Shown: one piece after another, positions 27,693 through 36,808 of the stretch
Position numbering within the stretch: position 1 is the first letter of the stretch
Layout: each line of letters begins with the position of its first letter
NCBI GenBank assembly: GCA_029834535.1
Contig: JAQMWT010000503.1
Span: 1 to 36,808, forward strand
DNA: 36,808 nucleotides
DNA from: Chrysophaeum taylorii
Lineage: Eukaryota > Sar > Pelagophyceae > Pelagomonadales > Pelagomonadaceae
Direction: 5' to 3'
Position numbers and translations under genes: made by a program
The notes under the pieces: generated by a model
Database searches by the model: none
What the model was told of the DNA's origin: nothing
What the model saw: only the letters and a program-made list of their open reading frames with translations

Positions 27693-30600
27693 TTGGAACA
27701 TAACGAATTTCATAAATATGAACCCCGATGTCGTCTCTACATCTACTTATGCGGTGCTAACGTTATAAACCCTTTAATAACACCCCATGTTAATCATTTA
27801 GCCGATGTTGTCCTTAATCCTGAAAACGGTCAAGTCCGCGTTTCCTCTAAACTGACTTTTCCTCATCTTATTTCCAAATCTCCTCCTGATTATGAACAGC
27901 ATCCACCTCCCGCACCTTCACCCGACATTCCCTTCTCTGTTCACAGCACCCCCAATGATGCGGCGCAGAGGGGGAATGCTATGCCTACCGACACTGACCA
28001 TGAGAGGGGGACTCCTTCTTCTCATCTCCATGCTCCCTCTCCCGCTCCCGCATGTGCTCCAGCTGCTCCTGCACCCGCTACTTCCGCCACCACACCTACA
28101 TCTTAAGTGTCTTCCGACACTCTGCCACTTTTACCATCTTATCGGTCTCTTTATTCCCAGGATGTCCTCCGTCTCACCCGTGGTCCGCATCACCCTCAGC
28201 CTCGTCGCAAAACCAATCTCAAGGATGTTCTTACTCGTATTGCTTCGCCGACTGTTACCGCTTATGAACAAGCCGATGGTACGCTTGCCGACTTCAAGTA
28301 TGACCTCTCCAAGCAGTACATAACGTTCTGCGACCCCACCCTCCACTCCCTTCATCTCGATCATGGCATCCACTGGACGGCTATACCTCCAGAGGGGGAA
28401 TTTACACCATCCCTTCATCACCATGTGCACCAAGCGATCTCACAGTCCTCTTCAGCTATGTGTCATAGGAGCCATAGCTACCCATCGCCTGATACTCCTC
28501 ATGTTCACTTCTGCGACGACGTCAACCCTGCAGACTTTCACCATCCTCAAGCTCTCGTTCATTTAATTTCTGAACATGCTCAAGCCTTTCAAGTTCCTCC
28601 CGCTCAATATGTTTATGCTTTGTTCACACCCCACTCCATTTTGGATCATAATGACGCTTCTTATGGTGCCTCCGAGCCTCATCTCTCCGCCATCGAAGAC
28701 TATATCACCGTGCAATCGCATTACGTTGAGGCCCGCCCACCTTGGTGATGCTCCTCTACTAGTCTTTCAACTCGTCGAAGATCCCGATCACGCTCATCTG
28801 CCCGATAATGTCGCTTCGTACGCAATTACTCATCTGACGACGACTCATGACCCCAGCACGGTTGGTTCGGACGAATACAAGATTCAAGCCAAAGATATCA
28901 AAATTGATGAATATGAGTTGAACTGCCTCAAAGGTTTCTCAGACGCTGATCGCAAAGCTTATGTTGCTGCCATCTCCAAAGAGATTTTTGACATTGTTAA
29001 GTTTGGCTGCTTTAAACTAGCGCTGCCAATGGTCAACTCTAAGCCTATTGACACCCGCCTCGTCCTACGTATAAAAACCAACGCTGCTGGTCAGTACATT
29101 AAACATAAAGCACGCCTGGTCCTACGAGGATTCTTAGCCTCCCTGGGCACCGATTTCTTCAACACATTCAGCCCTATGGCTCAGCTTACCGGCATCCGTT
29201 GTGTTTTGGCGCTAGCAGCTCATCTGCGACTTCCCGTCTATCATGTCGACGTCCCTAACGCTTTTTTTCAAGCTCCCATCGATTCGCATGTCTACGTTAA
29301 ACTGCCACTAGGCATTTACCTTCTCGATCCCGAAGATACTAAATACCAAAGCCGCCGTCTCCCAAAGCTACTTAAATCTCTCTATGGATTGCGTCAGAGC
29401 CCTGCCCTTTGGAATCAAACCACAAACGGCTTCTTTGATTCATTAGGCTACACACGATTTCGAACAGACACATGCATTTACGCTAAAGTCCAAGCTGACG
29501 CTACATTTCTAATTTGCACGCTCTCAGTAGACGACGTCGTCATTACTCGTACTTCGGAAACTCTACGTCGCGAGTTCCAGCAAGCCCTGAAAAAGGAATA
29601 CTCAGTCGACACCTTCGAGGAAGTCCATACTCTCTTAGGCATGCGCATAACGCGTACAACAGATGGCTCTATATGACTGGATTGTCAGGCTAAACTTGAC
29701 GCATTGTTCGAAGAGTACCCCATTTTAATGCAATTACGTCCCACTTATACACCGATGTCACCATCAACCACGTATAAAACTGGAGAGCCATCTTCTGATA
29801 TGGACAAGTTTGTTCTTCGTACTTTCTCTACCTTACTTGGCAAACTCACTTTTGTCCAATTGGCTTGTCGCCCTGATTTATCCCAAAGCCTTAGTCGTTG
29901 CTCTCGAGGAATGCATAATCCAGCATTTCTGCATGTTCAAGTACTAACAGGAACGCTCCGCTACTTGCGCAAGCCCGAAAATCGCAATCTTCGCCTCTGG
30001 TACTACTCTGGTTCTTCCGCTCTAATGGACCATCTTCGACTTCTTATCGGTAATCGTACTGACATGGCCACCATGTTGGACTACACTAAAGAACAAGTTA
30101 ATTCAGGTAATTTTGATCCACTGGTCGCATTCGTTGATGCCGATAATGCACCTTCTTATGAACAAGACCGCAAATCTACAACCGGCTACGCTATCTTTTT
30201 GTTTGGTTCTCTCATCACTTGGAAGTCCAAGCTTGAACCTATTACAGCTACTTCTACGCATGAGAGTGAACTTATCGCCCTTAATATGTGTGCCGATGAT
30301 GTGGTTTGGTTACGCAAATTGCTAACGGAAATGGCATTCGTTATAAATCCTCACTTCTATCTCCGCCAACCTTCAGGGAAAGATCTGCTACTAGATTATG
30401 ATGCTCACGACAATCCCCTCCCATCGGACATGTCGTTCATACGTAACAGTCCTATACTTGGAGATTCGGCCTCTGCTATTCATCTATCAAATAACCCCGA
30501 CAGCGCGACTAAGGCTAAAGCTATCAGCACACGCTGGTTCCGTATACGCGACTACGTACAGTTAAAACGAATACGCCTACATCATGTTTCCGGTACCCAT

Positions 30601-30702
30601 AATATCGCCGATGGATTTACCAAACCCTTTGGAGCTCCACTCTTCAGCAGATTTCGCACGTTACTCGGCTTACAACAACCCATAGCTCAACAAGATGGTT
30701 AA
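27693..30702 (+). pseudogene. Ty1/copia pol (integrase tail, RT, RNase H), left arm copy
   Basis: A post-integrase Pro-rich linker (27900-28740) is followed by RT: FKLALPMVNSKPIDTRLVLR, a region with KHKARLVLRGF, YHVDVPNAFFQAPIDSHVYV (catalytic Asp), LYGLRQSPALWN and LSVDDVVIT (about 29525; Ser replaces the usual Tyr of YVDD). RNase H follows with FVDADNAPSYEQDRKSTTGY, TSTHESELIALNM and HVSGTHNIADGFTKPF, ending with TAA at 30700-30702. Three lesions are seen relative to the right arm: TAA at 28104-28106 (GAA in the other copy), a 4-base insertion near 28735, and TGA at 29674-29676 (TCA in the other copy). Gag, protease and the integrase core are missing. The copy is therefore dead as a unit. 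Confidence 0.9.
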
Positions 30703-30776
30703 TCATTACCCTCCATTATGTCCGAAATGACTTTAAACTAACCCTGCTATGCAAAGGGATACTGGCTTGCTAAAAT

Positions 30777-31253
30777 GTGAAATGCTACAAAAGATGTGAT
30801 GTGGAGATTCCTCTCATGATGAATCCCACTAAAAACAAAGATGCTGCGAGCCGACGCCACTCTACCATGAACCGTGGTCGCGGTGGTGGTATACTGTCAC
30901 TGTCTCCACCTTTTAATGCTCTAACTCCAAGCGTTGCACCGACTAGTTCCCCTAATCGGAAACATCAAACCTATTTGTCGGTGGCGCAAGGACATCAATC
31001 TACGCCCGTGACGCCCAAGGCGCCCAAGGCAACTGCCCAACAACAGTCTAAATCGCAAGCAGCAAAGTCTGAGTATTTCCTGCTCAAACATTGTAAATTT
31101 GACGTATTAGCGATGATGTCCGGGAACGTTACTGCTCTTGGTTCATCGCCACCCAACTTTCTTATTCCGCAACACAAGGACCCCCAGTGCTGGCTTAAGT
31201 CATTGCAGCAGCTGCTTACGGAAGCACAAGTGCAGGCCAGTAAGTTCACCTAG
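30777..31253 (+). CDS. Unidentified 158-residue frame downstream of copia pol
   Basis: Open from ATG at 30777 to TAG at 31251-31253. Composition is Ser/Pro/Lys/Gln-rich in the middle (TPVTPKAPKATAQQQSKSQ) with a more ordered end (FLLKHCKFDVLAMMSGNVTA, CWLKSLQQLLTEAQVQASK). I recognise no domain. The equivalent region in the right arm (33470-33900) is nearly identical but has several one-base deletions that break the frame. It may be the start of another element's gag or a truncated host exon: the frame ends at an AGTAAGTTC motif that resembles a splice donor but is repeated downstream. Low confidence that it is a real gene. Confidence 0.3.
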   Translation: MKCYKRCDVEIPLMMNPTKNKDAASRRHSTMNRGRGGGILSLSPPFNALTPSVAPTSSPNRKHQTYLSVAQGHQSTPVTPKAPKATAQQQSKSQAAKSEYFLLKHCKFDVLAMMSGNVTALGSSPPNFLIPQHKDPQCWLKSLQQLLTEAQVQASKFT

Positions 31254-31345
31254 TCCCAATCTCTAACCCTAGTAAGTTCGCGTGGTCCCAGTAAGTTCAC
31301 CTAGTCCCAATCTCTAACCCCAGTAAGTTCGGTGTAAATTTTCGT
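31234..31345 (+). repeat. Short repeat cluster, AGTAAGTTC units
   Basis: Four starts of AGTAAGTTC within about 110 bp, two followed by ACCTAGTCCCAATCTCTAACCC (shown here in parts) and two by shorter variants (GCGTGGTCCC, GGTGTAAATT). The reverse complement of the cluster lies at about 33370-33470, and further units occur at 31507 and 33140-33250. It marks the inner ends of the inverted-repeat arms. Confidence 0.7.
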
Positions 31346-32006
31346 GCTCAACCCTCTTGCACTCTCTTCGAGCTCGTCGTCTCACCTCCGCAATCTAAGC
31401 TGCTTGATCCGTACACGCCGCTATCCTTTGCGTTCACTCTTAAAACCCAAGTACTTCCTCTTCTTTAAGTTATGTAAAGTTCACCATATTCATCGTTAGC
31501 TTTATCTGGTAAGTTCACCTGGTGGAGTGTCGATCGGCGCTGGTGAAGACATCCGGGAGGGGTATCATCTGAAAAGCGCATCACGTGTGTCCGAAGGGTA
31601 GCCAACCAGATTAGCACATTTTTCCAGGCAGCTCGCTGTACAGGTGATAGTTGACGAAAATAATTAAGCATTAGCGGTAACGTCTCGGGGAGTTGGCGCT
31701 AAATTGGTGGGAAGCATCGTCAACGAAGCGTTCGACAAGAACATTGCAGGAGCCCGGTGACACGCACGATCGACTTTATCTTCAACAGAATGTAACAGAG
31801 ACCACGGGTCAAGAATCTCAAGATTTACACTCGAGATAAAGGGCAGCTGAAGTAAAGCATGGTGCTATCGTCAGGGTTAACAATGATTTTAGAGGCATCA
31901 ACTTTAAGGGATGTCGCAGTCTGCATGATTGGCCTCTTGAGCTGCTTATTAATAGCAATGGACTTCCAAGGCGGAGGATTATAGCTCTGTGAGGGCAGCT
32001 GGATCA

Positions 32007-32375
32007 TTAAAGCAGGAAAGTTGGAAGGGCTGGTGGCTGTTGCGAATTAAAGCTATCCCATGGTGTGACCGCTCGCACAGCGCACAAATCAAAAAAAAAG
32101 AAAGGGCGCGGTACGTCAAAGCAGTGGGATGCGTGTTGCTCAGACGCGAGATGATCTTCAATAATTTGGCGATTCCTGTCAGTTTTAAGTTCATCTTCAT
32201 TACAGATGATGAGCACGATTGGTGTGCCCGGCATATCAGTTTTATTGTAGCACTTTGTACACGTCACATGTACTTTGACAACCCCTTTAATGGGTGGGAA
32301 GCGATGAAGACGTATTCCCTCGTTAGTAGATATAGCGGGGGCGTTTCGAATACGCTTATTTTTGACACACAACAA
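32007..32375 (-). pseudogene. Zinc-finger-like fragment in the spacer
   Basis: A 122-residue minus-strand frame with CTKCYNK followed about 35 residues later by DHLASEQHASHC. The Cys-x2-Cys ... His-Leu-x-Ser-x2-His pattern resembles a C2H2/BED-type zinc finger as found at the start of some transposases. The spacing is unusual and the rest, including a run of Phe from a poly-A stretch (32090-32100), looks eroded. The following frame at 31825-32007 (YNPPPWKSIAINKQLKRPIM) may be its continuation. Assignment is tentative. Confidence 0.3.
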
Positions 32376-32438
32376 TGAACTGAGATATTGTACATTATAT
32401 ACAAACTCGGTCTGTTGTCTTAACTACTAATCGACAGA

Positions 32439-32439
<1 letters not shown>

Positions 32440-32473
<34 letters not shown>

Positions 32474-32518
32474 TTGTTTGTTTGTTTGTTTGTTTGTTTG
32501 TTTGTTTGTTTGTCTGTC
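32440..32518. repeat. (TGTC)n/(TGTT)n microsatellite
   Basis: About 79 bp of tetranucleotide repeat: TGTC units, then roughly ten TGTT units, then TGTC again. A simple slippage-prone tract, likely length-polymorphic. Confidence 0.97.
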
Positions 32519-32537
32519 CCTCGATTTAGGGTGAGGA

Positions 32538-33138
32538 TCAGGTAGGCGCGCGAGCCAGGCAGTGATCCTCCAAGCCGTCTACGGCGACCTCGCAGACTGT
32601 TCCCACGACCCGCGGCGGCTCTTTCAGCGCGCCATTCTCACGCCCCGTCGAAACGATGTTGTCGATGCTGACAACGCGCGCATGACCGAGCCTTTTTTTC
32701 GCGAAGACGAGGCGTCGGAGTTCTTTTCGGCCGACTAGGTTGGGTCGGAAGCCGACGCCTCGCTCTTTACAGTCGAGTTTTGAACTCCTGACAACCAACA
32801 ACGGCATGCTGACTTGATCGCGAGCTTAAAGTCTGCAACCTCGACCTGTCGCACGGCCACTGCAACGGTACCAGATACATGATCGATCGTGTCGTTGTCA
32901 CCGAGGCTCCTCCAACCTGTATCCCGTAAGGCCCGCCGACGCCAAAACGATCACCAAGAGCCAGGGCCAGACGCCCCGCGAGGTCGGCGTCCTTGGCGAA
33001 GCCCGTCTTCTCACGTCCAGCTCTACGTGGCTCTCTGTCGATCGGCAACCCCGAGGATATCCTCTTTCTGAGTCGACGACTCCACCCTACTCCCACACGT
33101 GTTGCGTAATACCGATGTGCTTTCCCCTCCATGTTCAC
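32538..33138 (-). other. Two overlapping minus-strand frames of unknown origin
   Basis: Frames 33138-32767 and 32807-32538 overlap by about 40 bp in different phases and could be one protein broken by an indel. They are Arg- and Gly-rich with passages such as GRLALALGDRFGVGGPYGI and VVSIDNIVSTGRENGALKE. I recognise no domain. GC content is higher than in the neighbouring sequence from 31437 to 32520, which suggests a separate origin. Confidence 0.3.
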
Positions 33139-33257
33139 ACGGCACTGTAGGTGAACTTACCAAATTCCAGTGAACTTACTAAGTTTGAGATTGGGACTAG
33201 TGGAACTTAGTGACCAGGTGAACTACTGGGACCAAGGAACTTACTAAGGCTTTAGGA

Positions 33258-36200
33258 AAACGCAAAGGCTAGCGGCGTGTACGGATCAAAGAAGCTTAGA
33301 TTAAGTGGAGGTGAGCGACGAGCTCGAAGGAGAGTGGGGTGAGTGGGTGTGAGCACGAGTGGCTTACACCGAACTTACTGGGTTAGAGATTGGGACTGTG
33401 AACTTACTGGGACCACGCGAACTCACTAGGAATAGAGATTGGGACTAGGTGAACTTACTGTCTGCACTGAATGTTTAAGCAGCTGCTGCAAAGACTTAAG
33501 CCAGCACTGGGGGTCCTTGTGTTGCGGAATAAGAAAGTTGGGTGGCGATGAACCAAGAGCAGTAACGTTCCCGGACATCATCGCTAATACGTCAAATTTA
33601 CAATGTTTGAGCAGGAAATACTCAGACTTTGCTGCTTGCGATTTGACTGTCGTTGGGCAGTTGCCTTGGGAGCCTTGGGCGTCACGGGCGTAGATTGATG
33701 TCCTTGCGCCACCGACAAATAGGTTTGATGTTTCCGATTAGGGAACTAGTCGGTGCAACGCTTGAGTTAGAGCATTAAAAGGTGAGACAGTGACAGCATA
33801 CCACCACCGCGACCACGGTTCTGGTAGAGTGGCGTCGGCTCGCAGCATCTTTGTTTTTAGTGGGATTCATCACGAGAGGAATCTCCACATCACATTTTAT
33901 GTAGCATTTCACATTTTAGCAAGCCAGTATCGCATAGCACGGTTAGTTTAAAGTCATTTCGGACATAATGGAGGGTAATGATTAACCATCTTGTTGAGCT
34001 ATGGGTTGTTGTAAGCCGAGTAACGTGCGAAATCTGCTGAAGAGTGGAGCTCCAAAGGGTTTGGTAAATCCATCGGCGATATTATGGTACCAAACATGAT
34101 GTAGGTATTCGTTTTAACTGTACGTAGTCGCGTATACGGAACCAGCGTGTGCTGATAGCTTTGCCTTAGTCGCGCTGTCGGGGTTATTTGATAGATGAAT
34201 AGCAGAGGCCGAATCTCCAAGTATAGGACTGTTACGTATGAACGACATGTCCGATGGGAGGGGATTGTCGTGAGCATCATAATCTAGTAGCAGATCTTTC
34301 CCTGAAGGTTGGCGGAGATAGAAGTGAGGATTTATAACGAATGCCATTTCCGTTAGCAATTTGCGTAACCAGACCACATCATCGGCACACATATTAAGGG
34401 CGATAAGTTCACTCTCATGCGTAGAAGTAGCTGTAATAGGTTGTAGCTTAGACTTCCAAGTGATGAGAGAACCAAACAAAAAGATAGCGTAGCCGGTTGT
34501 AGATTTGCGGTCTTGTTCATAAGAAGGTGCATTATCGGCATCAACGAATGCGACCAGTGGATCAAAATTACCTGAATTAACTTGTTCTTTAGTGTAGTCC
34601 AACATGGTGGCCATGTCAGTACGATTACCGATAAGTCGAAGATGGTCCATTAGAGCGGAAGAACCAGAGTAGTACCAGAGGCGAAGATTGCGATTTTCGG
34701 GCTTGCGCAAGTAGCGGAGCGTTCCTGTTAGTACTTGAACATGCAGAAATGCTGGATTATGCATTCCTCGAGAGCAACGACTAAGGCTTTGGGATAAATC
34801 AGGGCGACAAGCTAATTGGACAAAAGTAAGTTTGCCAAGTAAGGTAGAGAAAGTATGAAGAATAAACTTGTCCATATCAGAAGATGGCTCTCCAGTTTTA
34901 TACGTGGCTGATGGTGACATCGGGGTGGAAGTGGGACGTAACTGCATTAAAATGGGGTACTCTTCGAACAATGCGTCAAGTTTAGCCTGACAATCCAGTG
35001 ATATAGAGCCATCTGTTGTACGCGTTATGCGCATGCCTAGGAGAGTATGGACTTCCTCGAAGGTGTCGACTGAGTATTCCTTTTTCAGGGCTTGCTGGAA
35101 CTCACGACGTAGAGTTTCCGAAGTACAAGTAATGACGACGTCGTCTACTGAGAGCGTGCAAATTAGAAATGTAGCGTCAGCTTGGACTTTAGCGTAAATG
35201 CATGTGTCTGTTCGAAATCGTGTGTAGCCTAATGAATCAAAGAAGCCGTTTATGGTTTGATTCCAAAGGGCAGGGCTCTGACGCAATCCATAGAGAGATT
35301 TAAGTAGCTTTGGGAGACGGCGGCCTTGGTATTTAGTATCTTCGGGATCGAGAAGGTAAATGCCTTGTGGCAGTTTAACATAGACATGCGAATCGATGGG
35401 AGCTTGAAAAAGCGTTAGGGACGTCGACATGATAGACGGAAGTCGCAGATGAGCTGCTAGCGCCAAACACAACGGATGCCGGTAAGCAGTGCCGTAGGGC
35501 TGAATATGTTGAAGAAATCGGTGCCCAGAGAGGCTAAGAATCCTCGTAGGACCAGGCGTGCTTTATGTTTAATGTACTGACCAGCAGCGTTGGTTTTATA
35601 CGTAGGACGAGACGGGTGTCAATAGGCTTTGAGTTGACCATTGGCAGCGCTAGTTTAAAGCAGCCAAACTTAACAATGTCAAAAATCTCTTTGGAGATGG
35701 CAGCAACATAAGCTTTGCGATCAGCGTCTGAGAGACCTTTGAGGCAGTTCAACTCATATTCATCAATTTTGATATCTTTGGCTTGAATCTTGTATTCGTC
35801 CGAACCAACCGTGCTGGGGTCATGAGTCGTCGTCAGATGAGTAATTGCGTAAGAAGCGACATTATCGGGCAGATGAGCGTGATCGGGATCTTCGACGAGT
35901 TGAACGACTAGTAGAGGAGCATCACCAAGGTGGGCCTCAATGTAATGCGATTGCACGGTGATATAGTCTTCGATGGCGGAGAGATGAGGCTCGGAGGCAC
36001 CATAAGAAGCGTCATTATGATCCAAAATGGAGTGGGGTGTGAACAAAGCATAAACATATTGAGCGGGAGGAACTTGAAAGGCGTGAGCATGTTCAGAAAT
36101 TAAATGAACGAGAGCTTGAGGAAGGTGAAAGTCTGCAAGGTTGACGTCGTCGCAGAAGTGAACATGAGGAGCATCAGGCGATGGGTGGCTATGGCTCCTA

Positions 36201-36808
36201 TGACACATAACTGAAGAGGACTGTGAAATCGCTTGGTGCACATGGTGATGAAGGGATGGTGTAAATTCCCCTCTGGAGGTATAGCCGTCCAGTGGATGCC
36301 ATGAGCGAGATGAAGGGAGTGGAGGGTGGGGTCGCAGAACGTTATGTACTGCTTGGAGAGGTCATACTTGAAGTCGGCAAGCGTACCACCGGCTTGTTTA
36401 TAAGCGGCAACAGTAGGCGAAGCAATACGAGTAAGAACATCCTTGAGATTGGTTTTGCGACGAGGCTGAGGGTGATGAGGACCACGGGTGAGACGGAGGA
36501 CATCCTGGGAATAGAGAGACCGATAAGATGGTAAAGGTGGCAGAGTGTCGGAAGACACTTCAGATGTAGGTGTGGTGGCGGAAGTAGCGGGTGCAGGAGC
36601 AGCTGGAGCACATGCGGGAGCGGGAGAGGGAGCATGGAGATGAGAAGAAGGAGTCCCCCTCTCATGGTCAGTGTCGGTAGGCATAGCATTCCCCCTCTGC
36701 GCCGCATCATTGGGGGTGCTGTGAACAGAGAAGGGAATGTCGGGTGAAGGTGCGGGAGGTGGATGCTGTTCATAATCAGGAGGAGATTTAGAAATAAGAT
36801 GAGAAAAA
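33258..36808 (-). repeat. Right arm of the giant inverted repeat (runs off the window)
   Basis: Reverse complement of about 27858-31436. Begins at AACGCAAAGG (33258). The copy lacks the SINE-like insert region within the window because it ends before the equivalent position. Confidence 0.9.
33982..36808 (-). pseudogene. Ty1/copia pol, right arm copy, extending beyond the window
   Basis: Minus strand, same protein as 27693-30702. RT motifs FFDSLGYTRFRTDTCIY and LSVDDVVIT and RNase H motifs DADNAPSYEQDRKSTTGY and STHESELIALNM are intact. It keeps the sense codons at the two positions where the left copy has stops, but has its own lesions: small deletions near 36260 (G run), 35550 (A run), 35440 and 35415 (C and T runs) and 34166. 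Most are in homopolymers, so sequencing error is possible for some. The stop is TAA at 33982-33984. The SVDD variant of the catalytic box is shared, so it is a family feature rather than a mutation of one copy. Confidence 0.88.

Larger units (their letters stand above)
27691..31436 (+). repeat. Left arm of a giant inverted repeat
   Basis: From about 27858 to 31436 the sequence is nearly identical to the reverse complement of 33258-36808. It covers copia pol, the downstream unidentified frame and the AGTAAGTTC cluster, and ends at CCTTTGCGTT. The other arm runs off the window, so the outer limit is unknown. Substitutions and small indels distinguish the arms. Confidence 0.9.
31437..33257. other. 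Spacer of the inverted repeat, decayed unknown element
   Basis: About 1.8 kb that does not repeat. GTAAGTTCACCT occurs near its left edge (31509-31520) and AGGTGAACTTAC near its right edge (about 33148-33159), so the inner 1.65 kb has short inverted ends like a DNA transposon. Minus-strand frames inside are broken: 31671-31465, 32007-31825, 32375-32007, 32807-32538 and 33138-32767. None matches a transposase family that I know. Given the inverted ends and broken frames, a dead non-LTR or DNA element is possible. Confidence 0.4.

Noticed and set aside
31234..31250. 5' splice site (AGTAAGTT) at the end of the frame 30777-31253
   Set aside because: The motif is repeated many times nearby as part of a short repeat cluster, so its match to the donor consensus is not evidence of splicing.
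31234..31345. CRISPR-like array
   Set aside because: Only four irregular units with variable spacing and near-identical spacers, inside a eukaryotic retroelement context.

Overview
This is a repeat-dominated stretch of nuclear DNA from a eukaryote, probably a protist. It has LTR retrotransposons with primer-binding sites and LTRs, SINE-like retroposons with long target-site duplications, microsatellites, and only one convincing host gene. No rRNA gene, CRISPR array or bacterial operon was seen. The single host gene, a PDZ plus PH domain protein on the minus strand at 6277-7887, has an architecture I associate with stramenopiles such as oomycetes, but that is a weak guess and the organism is left open.

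Layout. 1-5056 is a C/T-skewed block with many open but unrecognised frames. It holds a SINE-like insertion at 1267-1454 (34-bp target duplication), one copy of a dispersed repeat (1607-2408) and a perfect 19-bp hairpin (2601-2660). 5633-5996 is another SINE-like insertion with a 12-bp target duplication. 6277-7887 is the PDZ-PH gene. From 8310 to about 27100 lies a pile of Ty3/gypsy elements from at least three LTR families: an LTR with primer-binding site (8310-8655); element A (8677 to about 15510) with LTR, gag, protease, a cytosine-5 DNA methyltransferase and the start of reverse transcriptase; element B (about 15511-19715) with RT, RNase H, integrase and LTR; a remnant B' (19718-20010) that keeps only a leader and the methyltransferase C-terminus; a minus-strand gag element (20875-24431); and a minus-strand integrase end with its LTR (25091-26738). 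27097-36808 is dominated by Ty1/copia sequence in a giant tail-to-tail inverted repeat (arms about 27691-31436 and 33258-36808, the latter running off the window) around a 1.8-kb spacer of unrecognised sequence.

The most interesting content is the DNA methyltransferase carried between the protease region and the reverse transcriptase of a Ty3/gypsy element. A second, diverged C-terminal piece sits behind a different LTR family. Methyltransferase motif I (13933-13978), the catalytic Pro-Pro-Cys (14179-14187), a motif VIII-like stretch and motifs IX/X can be read; motif VI is not visible and the C-terminus is in another frame, so this copy is probably dead. Its Gag also carries an Arg/Ser-rich tract like that of splicing factors.

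Almost every mobile-element reading frame here is broken by stops or small indels. Several indels lie in homopolymers, so some could be long-read consensus errors rather than true decay. No restored reading frames are given.
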